The notes under the pieces were generated by a model. The model saw nothing but the letters and a program-made list of their open reading frames with translations. It made no database searches and was not told the origin of the DNA. The position numbers and the translations under genes were made by a program. Positions 23,183 through 34,427 of a stretch of 64,000 nucleotides of DNA are shown one piece after another; the stretch's first letter is position 1, and the number at the start of each line of letters is the position of its first letter. Where the stretch lies: positions 5,354,292 to 5,418,291 of the forward strand of contig OZ005697.1 of the NCBI GenBank assembly GCA_963930775.1, written 5' to 3'. Source of the stretch: Cliona cf. orientalis. Its lineage: Eukaryota; Porifera; Demospongiae; Clionaida; Clionaidae.

Positions 23183-23620
23183 GCAAGTTGGATGCTATTT
23201 ATTGTATACTCGTTTGATAACAATTTTGTTTATCTGTTGCTAACAATGCAGGACATTGTATAAAAATTAATGTTGCATTGCAGCTCCCAGTCATACACAT
23301 AAATTGTGGACAATGGTAATTACCAAGTCCCATTAAAACTAATGTGCCAAGCCAAAGACAGAAAGGTCATCTCCCCCCTCTGTCAGTTGAGTTTCAGAAG
23401 CGATCATGCAAAAAGTCCATCGGTTTTTATAAAGCGTTTTTTAGTACAGTGCCGCAGCATCTACTATGCATGACATAATGCAACTCACCCTCGCATAGAA
23501 ATGGTATGTGCTTATTACATGAATTTGTAGTATCATAGACATACGTAGTAGTTGCAGCTAGACAATTTGCACACAGTATCAATAGATATCAATAATTACA
23601 GAATTCACGAAGCAAAAACA
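23183..23620. other. Intergenic space between convergent genes
   Basis: 438 bases separate the stop codons of the CREB3-like gene (plus) and eRF1 (minus), so both 3' UTRs must lie here. An ATTAAA at 23332-23337 could serve as a poly(A) signal for the plus-strand gene. No canonical AATAAA was seen for eRF1 on the minus strand. Confidence 0.5.
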
Positions 23621-24949
23621 TTAATAGTCGTCATCATAGAATTCTTCATCAGACATTACTTCCATTGATTGGAAGTCGACTCTGTACCTTAGGATTCCAC
23701 CAATCCCTCCAAATCCTTTGCAGAATTGTGAACCTTCTTGTGATCGATCTGTTACAATCTCTAAAGTGGCACCAAATGACTTATAATTGTTAGCCAGCCA
23801 CTCCAGTAGTGGACATTTGTCAGAGAGTTCCAATTCCACTCCTGTTTCCTTGTCAACAAAGTAAGTTTTGTCCTTTTCTTGTTCCGGGGACAAATGAAGG
23901 ACTACCTCTTCTCCTATAGCATGATTCTTGAGGACGTATCGCGTGATATCCAGGTTCTCCCAGACAATAAGTGTCTCAACAGCACCCATGTTCAAAGCTT
24001 GAAGTGTATCTTGGATACCAAAGCAAAATTTTCCAGTGTCTTGAGAGATTTCGTCAAAATACCTACCAATGAGTTTCTTTTCTTGGATAAACTTGACGTT
24101 TGAAAGGACTTCAGCAGCTAATTCAATAGCCTGATTGAAGCCATTTTCTCCACCATAAGAAACGTCGACAATCTTCAGCACTTTGCATTGAAGACGGGGA
24201 TCAAACATGTCCGACTGACTCAGCTCTGTCTTGAAATCTGCTGATCCTGCAAGAATGAGACCCTCAACATTTGGTCTGTCGTTTGATATAAACAATTGTA
24301 CAGCTGTTTCCGCAACTTTTCTAACATAGTTGTGTCTCTTCTCCATTCGAAGACGAGCAAAACGAAGAGCTGACTGCCCTCCTCTTCCATGCTTTTTGGG
24401 CAAATCAACTGTGAATTTATGCAATACATCGCGGGTGTTGCCACACAGCGTTCCAAATAGAGCTCCATTTCCATCCATGACAATAAATCCAAATTTGTTA
24501 TCATCAGCAAGAAGAGCACTGAGTGCTTCTGTGTGAAACTTGTTATCACACAGATAGAGAGATGTATTTATTGGTTTGAAAGGTTCAAAATCAATGTTGA
24601 CCTTCTTTTCCTTTCCTTCGTCTGTGACAATCGTACCACAGTAGATCACCAATCCATTCTGAGGTACTTTAGAATAGAGCTTCAACCTCTGCTGAACTGA
24701 TGTAATTGCTCCAAGCACGGACAGTCTATTGACTCGACTCTTGATGTTAGATGCTGTGCCAAATTCATCAGCAAGCATTTTTGCAACTCGTGAAATTTGG
24801 TCTTTCGGTGGAATAATGAGAGAAATCATACTAGTCCCATTACCACGAGCAGCTTCGAGGCTTTTAATAAGCTTCTTGATCTTCCACATTTGGACATTTC
24901 TGTCAGCAGCATCATCAGAGGCTGACGGAACTGAAGCAGCTGTTGCCAT
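23621..24949 (-). CDS. ETF1: Eukaryotic peptide chain release factor 1 (eRF1)
   Basis: 442 residues, close to the usual 437, with an N-terminus seven residues longer than the human protein. eRF1 reads all three stop codons in the ribosomal A site and triggers peptide release together with eRF3. Seen in the sequence: domain 1 with TASNIKS (NIKS at about 68-71) and YLCDNKF (about 132-138) for stop-codon recognition, domain 2 with GRGGQ (about 189-192) for hydrolysis, and domain 3 ending in an acidic tail (EEFYDDDY). All key motifs are intact and the family match is near-identical over long stretches. The coding region has no intron, unlike its neighbours. A pyrimidine-rich TTATTCAATTTAG just before the start on the minus strand could be the acceptor of a 5'-UTR intron. 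Confidence 0.98.
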   Translation of the reverse strand: MATAASVPSASDDAADRNVQMWKIKKLIKSLEAARGNGTSMISLIIPPKDQISRVAKMLADEFGTASNIKSRVNRLSVLGAITSVQQRLKLYSKVPQNGLVIYCGTIVTDEGKEKKVNIDFEPFKPINTSLYLCDNKFHTEALSALLADDNKFGFIVMDGNGALFGTLCGNTRDVLHKFTVDLPKKHGRGGQSALRFARLRMEKRHNYVRKVAETAVQLFISNDRPNVEGLILAGSADFKTELSQSDMFDPRLQCKVLKIVDVSYGGENGFNQAIELAAEVLSNVKFIQEKKLIGRYFDEISQDTGKFCFGIQDTLQALNMGAVETLIVWENLDITRYVLKNHAIGEEVVLHLSPEQEKDKTYFVDKETGVELELSDKCPLLEWLANNYKSFGATLEIVTDRSQEGSQFCKGFGGIGGILRYRVDFQSMEVMSDEEFYDDDY

Positions 24950-25194
24950 ATCACTAAATTGAATAAAACAAGGCTAATACTAGTACTTATATTTAATAGA
25001 TTGTAACAAGACTTAGTATTCTAGCTAATTTTAAGCCCCTTGCAATTGGTGCCTTAGGTCTTCAGATACTTAATGCTACACTGCACTGACCATGAATTAC
25101 AGCTATCTGGCAGTTGCACTTTTGGCACCTACTTTTTGAAATGCTATTCTGCATCATGTTGTATCCCCTGACAATTATATCCCCAACCCCAACA

Positions 25195-25588
25195 TGTGAC
25201 CAGATTTGAGAAAAGGGGACACTTCACGCATTTCCAGAATTTTTGTTTTAAAATACTTATACATGTATTTCCAAAACCATAGCAGCTATGAACTTGAAAC
25301 TTGGCATAAATATTCTACCATTATCCTACTAACCTCGTCCCAGGCCACTCCCACATTTTCAATCCCACTACATGGGCTATAAACTTGGAGCCATGCCCAC
25401 TTCAGGCATGGGTGGGGCAAGCGTGCGTGTCAATCACATTTGAAAACACTGCTGTTTTATGCCCCTCTTTGGTGGCTCACCACTCGGAACAGGAGGCTTG
25501 CTCAGGCTTCTAATGTTGAATATGTGAAGTTGAAAAGTGATAAAAAAATCGCAATTTGCACGAAGTGCCCCCTTTAAATCTGGTCACA
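25195..25588. mobile_element. MITE, TGTGACCAGATTTGGGAAAA family, copy 1
   Basis: The left end TGTGACCAGATTTGAGAAAA and right end TTTAAATCTGGTCACA are inverted, with subterminal GGGGACACTTC mirrored by GAAGTGCCCCC. 394 bp. A longer relative spans 27080-28154. Confidence 0.65.
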
Positions 25589-26284
25589 AATTTCCACACA
25601 TGTACTACTGCCGAATCACAAATGAGATGTTTGAAATGCAAGGACAAGTTCTAATGTCAGCTCAAAAATCACCATATCTGAAAATCAAGGCAACTGAGCA
25701 ACTTACAAGTACATGATTGTATATGTACTGCAGATCTGTTGAAATGCTTCTAATCACTTGGCAAGACCCACAAGCATAGCAAGTACCAAGTTTTGTTGAC
25801 CATGCCTATTGACACTACCCACTGCAGGCCATGTGCTTTCTACTCATACACACAACCTACCACAACATGTAATGTAGGCTAACAGGTGTATGTTGGCTAC
25901 TGAAGCTCTCATCTCTGTGCAGGATGTATGCATGCATGCAATGCGCGTGGGGTATGTGAGCTATAGTTGCAGGTTGCTTTAGTGTGTGCACTAAAATGGC
26001 TCAGACATTGATTATGCAAAGTAATCTTTGAGCTCTTGTGATGGAAACAAACTACAGTTTAATTACAATGGTTCTTAAGCCTCCCACACTGGCTTTGTTG
26101 ATACATAGCATCAACTCCAGCTGATCAACTAGTCTACGTTGTTGAAATTTGCAAGAATTGGGGTATTTGTGCTGGTCATAGTATAATTTGACTAGCCATA
26201 AAAAAATTGGGTGGCCTTTCAGAGCCAGATTGGTGACTGGTACTGATTTTATTACAACTAATGTGGGAAAAGTCTTCAAAAACA

Positions 26285-26475
26285 CATTATATTCCCAGTA
26301 GGAATTTACTTTTCTGTGGTTATGAGGTGATTATGGTGTAACATATGGTGAAATTATTGGGTATTCTCTCAGGTAATCTATGAGGTAATTATGAGAAAAT
26401 TCAGGGCCTCGATGGAGCCTTTCTGAGACTTGAAAATCAGTAAATATATAGTGTATCTAATGCATGTATCCAGCA
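26285..26475. repeat. Dispersed repeat, second copy of the 14335 family
   Basis: Shares AAAATTCAGGGCCTCGATGG, GCCTTTCTGAGACTTGAAAA and GTATCTAATGCATGTATCC with 14335-14510. The surrounding stretch 25589-27079 otherwise shows no gene. A local duplication of GCATGCTCAATAGA-TTCCAGAAC occurs near 26888 and 27040. Confidence 0.5.
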
Positions 26476-27079
26476 AATCATAAGACTATAATTGTCTGTT
26501 CATCTGTCCATCCGTCCGTTACGGAAGGCCAGCAGAAGTGATTTGACCTCGCGACACAAGTGGCTATATACCTGGCCCTGGAGCATTAGAAGCTAGAGCA
26601 AGGCGATCTCTGTGAGTGCCAGCCTGGGCACTAGCTACAGGCATAAACACTAGCTTCTTGGACGGACTGTACAAAACCAAGAAACAAACGGGAACTTACA
26701 TTCAGTGGCCTGCAGTTAGGTAAGCAGCTTGATTCGTGAGAAGCTGTCGACCTAGTGGTCATCACGGAGGAAGTAGATTCTGATTTTGCTTCTCGCTTAC
26801 TCAAGTATTGCAATGGGAGCTACGAGCAAGTTAATGACCTTTTTTTGGACAGCTAGCCATGTGCTCAAGCAGGATGCCATAAATGCGCATGCTCAATAGA
26901 ATGTTCCAGAACGGGTGGGTAAAGGGCGATTTCAGCCACCTGCAGTTGCAATATTAACCTAGCACTCTGGCCTCTGGCAAGGCACCCTTAGAAACACAGT
27001 TCTAACGCAAAAGTGTGTCATAACTGAGCATGCTCAATAGAGTATTCCAGAACACAGGTAAAGGGCTCAACCGTTGTAT

Positions 27080-28154
27080 TGTGACCCGATTTGGGAAAAC
27101 CCTCCGTATGAGATTTTTTTCTGAAAATTGAGTTTGATGCATGGTTGATAAGCTCTACCATAGAGCTAACCCACGTTCAAGTCTTAGGCCGATCGCGCAC
27201 TTCGTTGTGGAGATACAGTGCTTTGTTTGCGATCGTGCCACCCCCCAATAATCGAGAAATTACGGTCTAAAGGCGTTGCTATGCACGCGTATGGCATTTC
27301 CACATACTACGCGTGACCCGGACATCAATTAAATGGACCTGGGCGGAGCCGTTCGAAATGAACGTAAAGATCGAACAAGAGTTGAATTTCGTTGTTGACA
27401 ACGACAGCCGATTGTTCTTAGATGCCCAAGAAGCTAAAAAGATGAGCGAACCTACAGTAGTTCCATGAATCTAGCAGTATCTAGGTAGAGAATTCTAATT
27501 AGCGCCCATAGCAACGGGCTCCGGGTACGGCAGCTGGGCCGACTAGGTGGGTCAAAGTGAAGGCTTATTTCGCCTTTGTATAGATCGACTAGCCTCCATA
27601 GACGACGGCAACAGTTAAAAGAAGGGTAGTTCGACATCAAGAGTAAATAATAAGGAGGGGAAGAGAGTGTCGAACGCGCTATATACCCCGTGTAATATGT
27701 TTTCGGCAAGTAACGTGACTTTCAGCCATGCGCACGTGACTAGCTCAAGGGGCTAAACACTTGATTTTTCTTAGAACTGAGAAGAATAGAGGCGTTTTTC
27801 ATGAGTTTTATGTTAGATTCTTCATAAACGCTTGTTTTATATTGTGATCTGCTCGTGCTTCAGTCGAAATCGCGCTCGCGTTAGCTTGCACTCGAGGCCA
27901 CGCCCACAACGTACCATTTGAATCGAGCGCTCTGATTGGTCAATTTTTTAATTCCTGGCACGTGACTATCCGAAAACATCTTGTACGGAGTATATAGCGA
28001 GTTCGATACTCTCTTCCCCTCCTTATTATTTACTCTTGTCGACATGTATATGACAAAATCTGGACTTTGATAAATTTTGACCTGAGCTACTAAAAACGCG
28101 CATTGCGCGAATCGCGCGGATCCCTTACAGAGGGTTTTCCCAAATCTGGTCACA
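27080..28154. mobile_element. TGTGACCAGATTTGGGAAAA element, copy 2, host of a nested MITE
   Basis: The ends TGTGACCCGATTTGGGAAAA and GAGGGTTTTCCCAAATCTGG (then TCACA) are inverted over about 25 bp. Without the nested element at 27638-28038 it would be about 670 bp. No protein was recognised inside. Confidence 0.65.
27638..28038. mobile_element. 400-bp foldback MITE (GAGTAAAT family), copy 2, nested
   Basis: 401 bp, from CAAGAGTAAATAATAAGGAG to the exact complementary end ATTATTTACTCTTG. It is flanked on both sides by TCGACAT, a seven-base target duplication. The arms are long and the interior is also symmetric (GAACGCGCTATATACC near the left, GGAGTATATAGCGAGTTC near the right). A target duplication of 7-8 bp is compatible with hAT-type movement. 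Confidence 0.85.
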
Positions 28155-28184
28155 TTTATACAAACTATCCTTTATTAGCTCTTA

Positions 28185-28609
28185 CCGTATATATAGCCGG
28201 AAAATTTGGCGGGGAATTAAATTTGGCAGTTTGGCGGTCTATATTACAACCACCAAATTTCCTATTCGCATATATACATATGGCAATCCCGTACCGAACC
28301 GCCAAATTTAAATCAGCCAATATTCTTGCAATAGCTACCGTATAGCCGGAAATATTGGTGGGGAATTAAATTTGGCAGTTTGGCGGTCTACATCACAACC
28401 GCCAAATTAAAATCCACCAAAAATTTCCTACTCGCATATATACGTATGGCGATCCTGTACCAAACCGCCAAATTTAAATCCGCCAATATTCTTGCAATAG
28501 CGATTTTGGGCTCAACCGCCAAATTTAATTCCCGCCAATATTTCCGGCTATACGGTATTTTGGGATCAATCACCAAATTTAATTCCCGCCAATATTTCCG
28601 GCTATACGA
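28185..28609. mobile_element. MITE inserted in a copy of itself, CCGTATAGCCGGAAATATTGG family
   Basis: An outer copy (left end 28185, right end about 28609) is split by an inner copy at 28338-28555. The inner copy has ends CCGTATAGCCGGAAATATTG and AATATTTCCGGCTATACGG and TA on both sides. Interior text (ATTCTTGCAATAGC, AACCGCCAAATTTAA) is shared by both, showing one family. Confidence 0.8.
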
Positions 28610-28730
28610 TAAATATCAATAATAGAACTATCGAATAAAGCAGGGGGCAAGCGGAGCAAGCCCCCTGCTTGTACATTATAAGCTGAAACAGGTGATTGAG
28701 AAGTGAAGGGAAGAGGAAAAATCTCGAGCA

Positions 28731-28798
28731 GGACCAAGCTGGGATTTGAACCCAGGACCTTCTAAATTCTAGCCAGACAACTGAGCTACTATTGAGCC
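28731..28798 (-). repeat. tRNA-derived SINE head
   Basis: On the minus strand AGTAGCTCAGTTGTCTGG matches an A box and CTGGGTTCAAATCCCAG a T-arm with B box. The acceptor stem pairs poorly and no proper anticodon arm forms, so a functional tRNA is unlikely. The sequence downstream (CTTCCCTTCACTTCTCAATC) recurs at 29860-29885, as expected for a SINE body. A hairpin of GCAGGGGGC...GCCCCCTGC lies at about 28643-28672. Confidence 0.5.
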
Positions 28799-28866
28799 CT
28801 AATGGAAATATTTTCAGACAGCCTGGCTTGTATAAAAATTAAATGCACAAAAATACACACGCAGTA

Positions 28867-29533
28867 TTAAGGTTACGGGATAGTGTTCCACCCAGACATG
28901 GTCAAAGTTCACATGAATAATAAATGAGACAGTTATATTCCAATTTTTGTCCACGTTCTTTGCACAGTCAAGGCACAGGTAAGTAGCTCTCCTGATGCCT
29001 GCCCCATGGTCCACAAAAACGAAAAGCAAACCTTCCACTGTCTGTCTGCAAGCGCGGGTAAGTTTTGCAATTTCCTGCATCAGTTTCTGCCAAGGTAAAC
29101 AGCCTCTATGTAATGATATACAAATGAAACGATAGCTTATGAGCCTCTACAGGGCCAGGTATAGCGTTTAAATTCTATCGAGTTACATGAACAGAAAGCA
29201 AACATAAAAACTTACTGCTCAGCTGCCATGTGACTCGCTTAATGGCGGCCCTCCAGGACAAAACCTTGTCTGACGACTCACCATCCTAGAGTTTTCGAAA
29301 AAGCGCTATACCTGGCCCTGCTCTGATCGATGGACTAGCGTGAACAACAGCGAAGTCAGTTCGTTCGAGTCTCTGGTCTTCAAAATTTGACGCAGGAACT
29401 TGACTTTGTTTGCATCTGGAAAATGGTCGACGTTCGTTCGCATTCCCGACTAAATCGCATTAAAACATACGTGAATTGTGTCCATGCGCAATCATTTATA
29501 AATTGCGCGTCGAATACTATCCCGTAACCTTAA
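28867..29533. mobile_element. Element with TTAAGGTTACGGGATAGT ends
   Basis: The left end TTAAGGTTACGGGATAGTGT is mirrored by AATACTATCCCGTAACCTTA and a final A. TTAA at both borders would fit the target duplication of piggyBac or Kolobok elements if the element proper starts at GGTTACGGG. Inner inverted text AGGGCCAGGTATAGCG and CGCTATACCTGGCCCT adds symmetry. 667 bp, non-coding. A solo end is near 48517. Confidence 0.6.
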
Positions 29534-29794
29534 TGATAATGTGGTACGGGGTCATTTGTCCAAAATTATTTAATGCGAAAATTTATCACAAGAAATATTT
29601 TAGACACGAAATATTCATGATTTACAGTACATCCTAGGAACTAGTTCAAACCTGGCCACTTCACTTCTTAATCTCAGTGATGGTATGACTCTACTGTACC
29701 TAGCTGCAAGCAGCTCGAGTTCACAGCCGTGGCCAGACCCTCCAAGGAGTCGTTTCCAGTCATGGCCTGACTGATGGCAGGGTTGATACTTAAA

Positions 29795-29926
29795 GGCCAA
29801 TTATCATAAGCCTGGTAAGGCAGGTGTTGAAACAGGCGATTGGTCCTGACTGATTTTTTCCCTCTTCCCTTCACTTCTCAATCGCCTGTTTCAACACCTG
29901 CCTTACCAGGCTTATGGCAATTAGCC
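29795..29926. repeat. Long hairpin, two 47-base arms
   Basis: The arm 29795-29841 and the arm 29880-29926 are reverse complements at about 43 of 47 positions, around a loop of about 38 bases. The loop side carries the SINE-tail text CTTCCCTTCACTTCTCAATC. It is probably two SINE ends in head-to-head arrangement. Confidence 0.7.
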
Positions 29927-30436
29927 TTTATTATTTTCAACATTATAAACTGCATGCTACTTACTCTGAAGTATAGCTGGTCAAACTTCTTGGCTTACAT
30001 AATTAATCTATAGATAGCGTGCGTTATATATTATACATGTATAATAGTCTTCTTTCATCTTCTACTGATATGCCAGGTGACTTTCAGGTCAATTAGTACA
30101 CGTACGTGGTTTTCATGCTTATCAAGCCATACGCAGGTCTCTTTGAAATTTATACACCGAGGGCTGCAGGCCCAAGGCTGTGTAAATCGTGAAGAGACTG
30201 AACCGAGTGATGTAATCGATTTGTACTATGGGACCAATCAGATTTGTGCTGCATTGGATACGCTTAGCAACCAGCGCTAGTAGTCGCAACTTCAAATTAA
30301 AGCTTCCATAGCAACTACCTGAAATAGTTTCAACTGGCCTTTGTGAACGATGGAGGACGAACTCGGCACTATCCTTTTGCAGATAACCCCGAGCAGCAGT
30401 TAACTTTGGAATCCATGACCTTTGAACTACTAAACG

Positions 30437-31558
30437 ATGACTCCGACTCCACCCCTTCCTCCATGCTATAGCTTCCTTCGACTATTCTGGTTCAAGGTTC
30501 GCTACCTTCAAATCAGCCACACCCCTCTGCTCGAGCAGGCAGCTCTTACTTTCACACTTTGCCAAGACGACGATGTAGAAGAAGCCAAAAAGAAGGCCAT
30601 CCCCAAAAACATGGATAAAAACACAAGCTCGGCTGTGAACATGTGGAAACAATGGAGTGCTCACAGACATCAAGTATGTGCTTCATACAGTGACTGGTCA
30701 ACTCACTTAATAATTGCAGCTCCATCTGAGCTAAACTACTGGCTTAGCAAATTAAATTTTGTTCTCGAAGTCAGAAAGGCTGATGGCGAGCATTACCCCA
30801 CTGACATCCTGCATGTAACTTGCAGTGATTTACAGCAATTCAAGAGACCAGACCTGAAATCAACCTCTTCAAGGATCCCTCTGCAGGATTTCAGTGTACC
30901 CTTGATGGAGAGTTGAAACAACTGCGCTCACTAGGTCTTGGAGTCAAAAAGAAGCAAGCAGAGGCAATCTCAACTGAGGAGAAAAACTTGCTGTGGGAGA
31001 GAGGGCTACTAGGTGAAGATAAACCACAAGCACTACTTGATACCATTTTCTTTCTGTGTGGAATTCATTTTGCACTACACGGTGGTGAAGAGCATCGCAG
31101 TTTCCAGCTTCCTCAATTTGAGTTGGTAATCCCCAAGAAGGAAGTGCTCACTTCATCTATAGAGAACTACTCAAAAAACAACCAAGGTGGCTTGCAGCAC
31201 CGCAAAGTAAAGCCTAAGTGTGTCACTTGCTTCGTAAATCAGAAAAATCCAGAACGCTGTCTGGTTCGTTTGTACCAAGTCTATCTTAGTCACTGTCTGG
31301 CAGATGTTCAGTCATTTTACCTGACTCCATTGCAAAAACAGAAGGGTGGGATTTGGTATTCCACATTCACCTTGTATCACCAGCACCATGCACTTATTTC
31401 AGAGTGGAGTAGACGAGCAGCTTAATATATCACACACTGGTCACAAGAGTGTAGATGGTGTTTGTTCTTATAAAAGGGTAAGCGAGGAGCAAAAAAGACA
31501 GCTTCTGAAATTCCTAGCTCAGCATGCACCAAGATCAATACCAAACCAGCTGAGTTAG
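30437..31558 (+). pseudogene. Crypton-type tyrosine recombinase / ZMYM-QRICH1 C-terminal domain relative, broken
   Basis: The plus strand encodes, in more than one frame, text typical of the domain shared by ZMYM2-4, QRICH1 and Crypton transposons: LNYWLSKLNFVLEVRKADG, GVKKKQAEAIS, NLLWERGLLG, FALHGGEEHRSFQL, NPERCLVRLYQVYLSHC, and finally HTGHKSVDGVCSYKR. The domain derives from a tyrosine recombinase of DNA transposons, and the last motif includes the position of the family's nucleophilic tyrosine. Frames change near 30845 and near 31390, where the conserved H-S-L-R-x-T-C block is also missing, so this is not a working gene. It is more likely a transposon-derived copy than a host ZMYM gene. 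Confidence 0.75.
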
Positions 31559-32007
31559 ATCAGCCTACGAGGATGAAACTCAGTGGACACGATCAGGCTA
31601 TATCAGTCACTTCAGACAAATGCAAACATGAGTCTTACCAATCCTACATGTAGGGTCATCAAATGCATCATGCACACCTTCCTTTACTTTCACTGGCTGC
31701 TCATCTGTCACTATAAATTACCACATGCGCTAAGTAGCTATAGAAAGTGATGGTTATGTTATTGTTGCTGAATGACACATCACAGCTAGCTAGCTATTCA
31801 TGTCATCCTAACATTGTAACATACTGTTAATGTATTGATTATGTGGCTGTATGATATTTTAAGCAAGAGTTGATGAAATTCGCCTGGTCGGCATGATTAT
31901 GTAAAAATTTAATTATGTAGCCTCAGAGAAGAGTGTCTTATAAAATAAGAAATCTTCTAGATACCTCCTATGCTGCAATCTGATTGGCCAGAATGTTACA
32001 ACCATGG

Positions 32008-32718
32008 TACAAAGAAGAGAAGAGAGTGTTGAACATGCTATATACTCTGTACAAGATGTATATACACGTATATGGAATGTCATGTGCCAGGAATTCAAAA
32101 ATTTATCAAGGAGATCAAATGGCATGTTGTGGGTGTGGCCTCGAGTGCAAGCTAAGGCGAGCACGATTTCAACTGAGCATGCTAGCTGATAACAAAACTA
32201 GTGTTAATGAAGAATGTAGCACAAAACTCATGAAAAAGGCCTGTTTTCACAAAAATCAAGTGTTTAGGCCAGGAAAAAAATTTTTTAGTTTCTCAGGCTT
32301 TTTCAGCTAAGAAATGATGTGGGCGGGCGGCTTTTTATTTTTTGGGGGCGTGGTTCATCACTAACCACGCCCATTTATTGACAACCTTATGCAAAAGTTT
32401 GAAAAGTGACTGGTCTTAGTTAATCTATAGTGTCTTATAGCTTAGCCATCAAAGAAACAGTTTTGAGAAGTAAGATGTCTGCCAGAGAGTGGCAAGGCTG
32501 GTGCTCAAACACAGCCAGCCAATGAGATCAAGCGGTAAGCTTACTTTTTAATCATTTAATTACCACACCCCAAAAAAGGCCCAGCAGCCAAAAAGTGATG
32601 CGGGTGGGCCTGAGAAACTAATTTTTTTGGCCTGGCCTTAGCCCCTAGGCTAGTCACACGCTCAAGGCAGAAAGTCACATTATTTGACACTCTCTTCTCT
32701 TCATTATTTATTCTTGGT
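32008..32718. mobile_element. GAGTAAAT-family foldback MITE, copy 3, interrupted
   Basis: The left part (GAGAAGAGAGTGTTGAACAT, then GGGTGTGGCCTCGAGTGCAA) and right part (GACACTCTCTTCTCTTCATT) match copies 1 and 2. The text breaks in the middle at GTGTTTA, exactly where a second element (32267-32637) is inserted. Diverged from the other copies. Confidence 0.7.
32267..32637. mobile_element. Harbinger-like MITE, nested
   Basis: 371 bp. The ends GGCCAGGAAAAAAATTTTTT and ATTTTTTTGGCCTGGCC, with AGTTTCTCAGGC-type subterminal symmetry, are inverted. TTA flanks both sides, and removing the element restores GTGTTTAGCCCC as in copy 1. A three-base TTA duplication is typical of PIF/Harbinger elements. 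Confidence 0.75.
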
Positions 32719-34427
32719 GCTAGCATAGATCATATAGATTTTATGTAGTGTACATAATCTACGGCGCGCTTTGATCTGTCATACTGTAAGTGGTCCCCCC
32801 TAAAAGCGGTCCTCCCGGACTCTTTATAGCAACTGTGCATGGTCTCCCCCGCAATTTACAAGAGGGGTCAGGGGCTGGGTTCTGGGTATAAATGGTTAGC
32901 AGGGTTAGTCTCAAGGGTTTGTCGGGGGGGGGGGGGGCCAAATACGGCGCAGTGGACAGTCCGGGGGGACCGTCGACAGCATGACATAACAAGATGTTAA
33001 TTATTAATATAGGTGAAGGCATTCTTCCTCAACAGGGGTGTATTTTCATTAAATGGAATAGTCGAATGTTTAGAAGAGGTTCTCGTATCCATAGCCCCCC
33101 CCCCCCCCCAACACACACTCTAAGAATTCCAACGTGCACCTTTCACGGGATAGTGGCTAGTGAATATAAGCAAATTAATAATTATCTGTATTTACCACAC
33201 TAAATATTCCAGCAGGTGAGCTCCTGATTCCAGCTAGTCTTCGACAGTACTTCTACTTGAATCCGACTAGTTGATCTTCAAACTATGGACTAAAATTAAT
33301 AGTCGCAAAGCCACGTGCTCAACCAGCATCCTCGACCTCGAGGGCACGGGTGTTTCACGCGGACATTTAGTCTTTAATTAGAATTTACGGTACGGTTGTA
33401 AATTTCAATTACGCGCATAGCAACGCGAACTCATTAGCGACCTTAGTGGTTGCTATATATACTACCAGAGCCTTTTACCATAGAAGGCAATAAAAACAGT
33501 CTTAAAATAGCAAACAAAGTCTCCTGATTCACTCAAGACCCAGTGCGCAAATATAGAACGCTTTATACTGTTGTGCGCATAGGTACAACGGTTGCCACCC
33601 CTGAACAAGATTTTTACAATGGTCATGTTTGACAGCCTATAGTGCATCTCCTGAAGTTTTCCTGGCTTCTTCTCCACTTCTAGCAGATAGCTGAAGGCTT
33701 AACAAATCCAGACATACCATGAGTCACTTGCTACTATTTTTTTTACATGTGGATATCAAGGTCCAAAAATTCACGAATAATCACTAATAAATACACTGAA
33801 ACAAGCTAATCTACAGATCCAGCAGCATCATGAGACACCAGTGGAGTTCCCTGAGACTCAATAAAGGTGTTGTGGAATGAAGTCTTGCCTAGCCAGGCCT
33901 AATAGTCCTGCTGAGTGTGTGTAAATGTATGATAGTACTGAAATATGCAATGTCGTGATGTATTGTACACAAAATGCTTATTGCACATGGCATGAGAGAG
34001 TAACAGGCAAAGACAGAAGGGAAAAAAGATGGAGAAAGAGAGGGAGTGAGGGATAGGGGGGATAGAGAGAGAGAGTGGGTAAGAGAAGAGAGATGTACCC
34101 TTGCATGTTCACTGCATTATATTGACTATTAGGCCTATACGAATACATGGAGTATACAAACCCCCACAATATCCTCCCAAGAACTGAAATACACAGGTTT
34201 TGAATGTTACCTGAGGCTGTTTTATCAACTAACTGCCTCTACACAACAAAACTACCTTCATTCCGGGCTTACCATTCTCACAAACGGCCAGAAACCATAG
34301 TCAGAGCTTGTAAATTTCAATTATTTTCCATCGCGTAAAACACCAACTAAAAAAATAAGTAACAACACATACTATGGCTTACAGGTAACTTCAGTCATAG
34401 CACAAGGCTACTCAAAAACTCACCTTG
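32719..34427. other. No gene recognised; simple and G-rich tracts
   Basis: Contains G/C homopolymer tracts (near 32920 and 33095) and an A/G-rich stretch (34000-34090). An open minus-strand frame at 33462-33677 includes KPGKLQEMHYRLSNMTIVKI, looks protein-like but was not recognised. At 34422-34427 the minus strand shows a strong donor-like CAAG|GTGAGT abutting the assembly gap. Confidence 0.4.

Noticed and set aside
24220-24549. 109-codon minus-strand frame inside eRF1
   Set aside because: Out-of-frame shadow of the conserved eRF1 coding region.
28731-28798. Possible tRNA gene on the minus strand
   Set aside because: A and B boxes are present but the acceptor and anticodon arms do not form properly; better explained as a SINE head.
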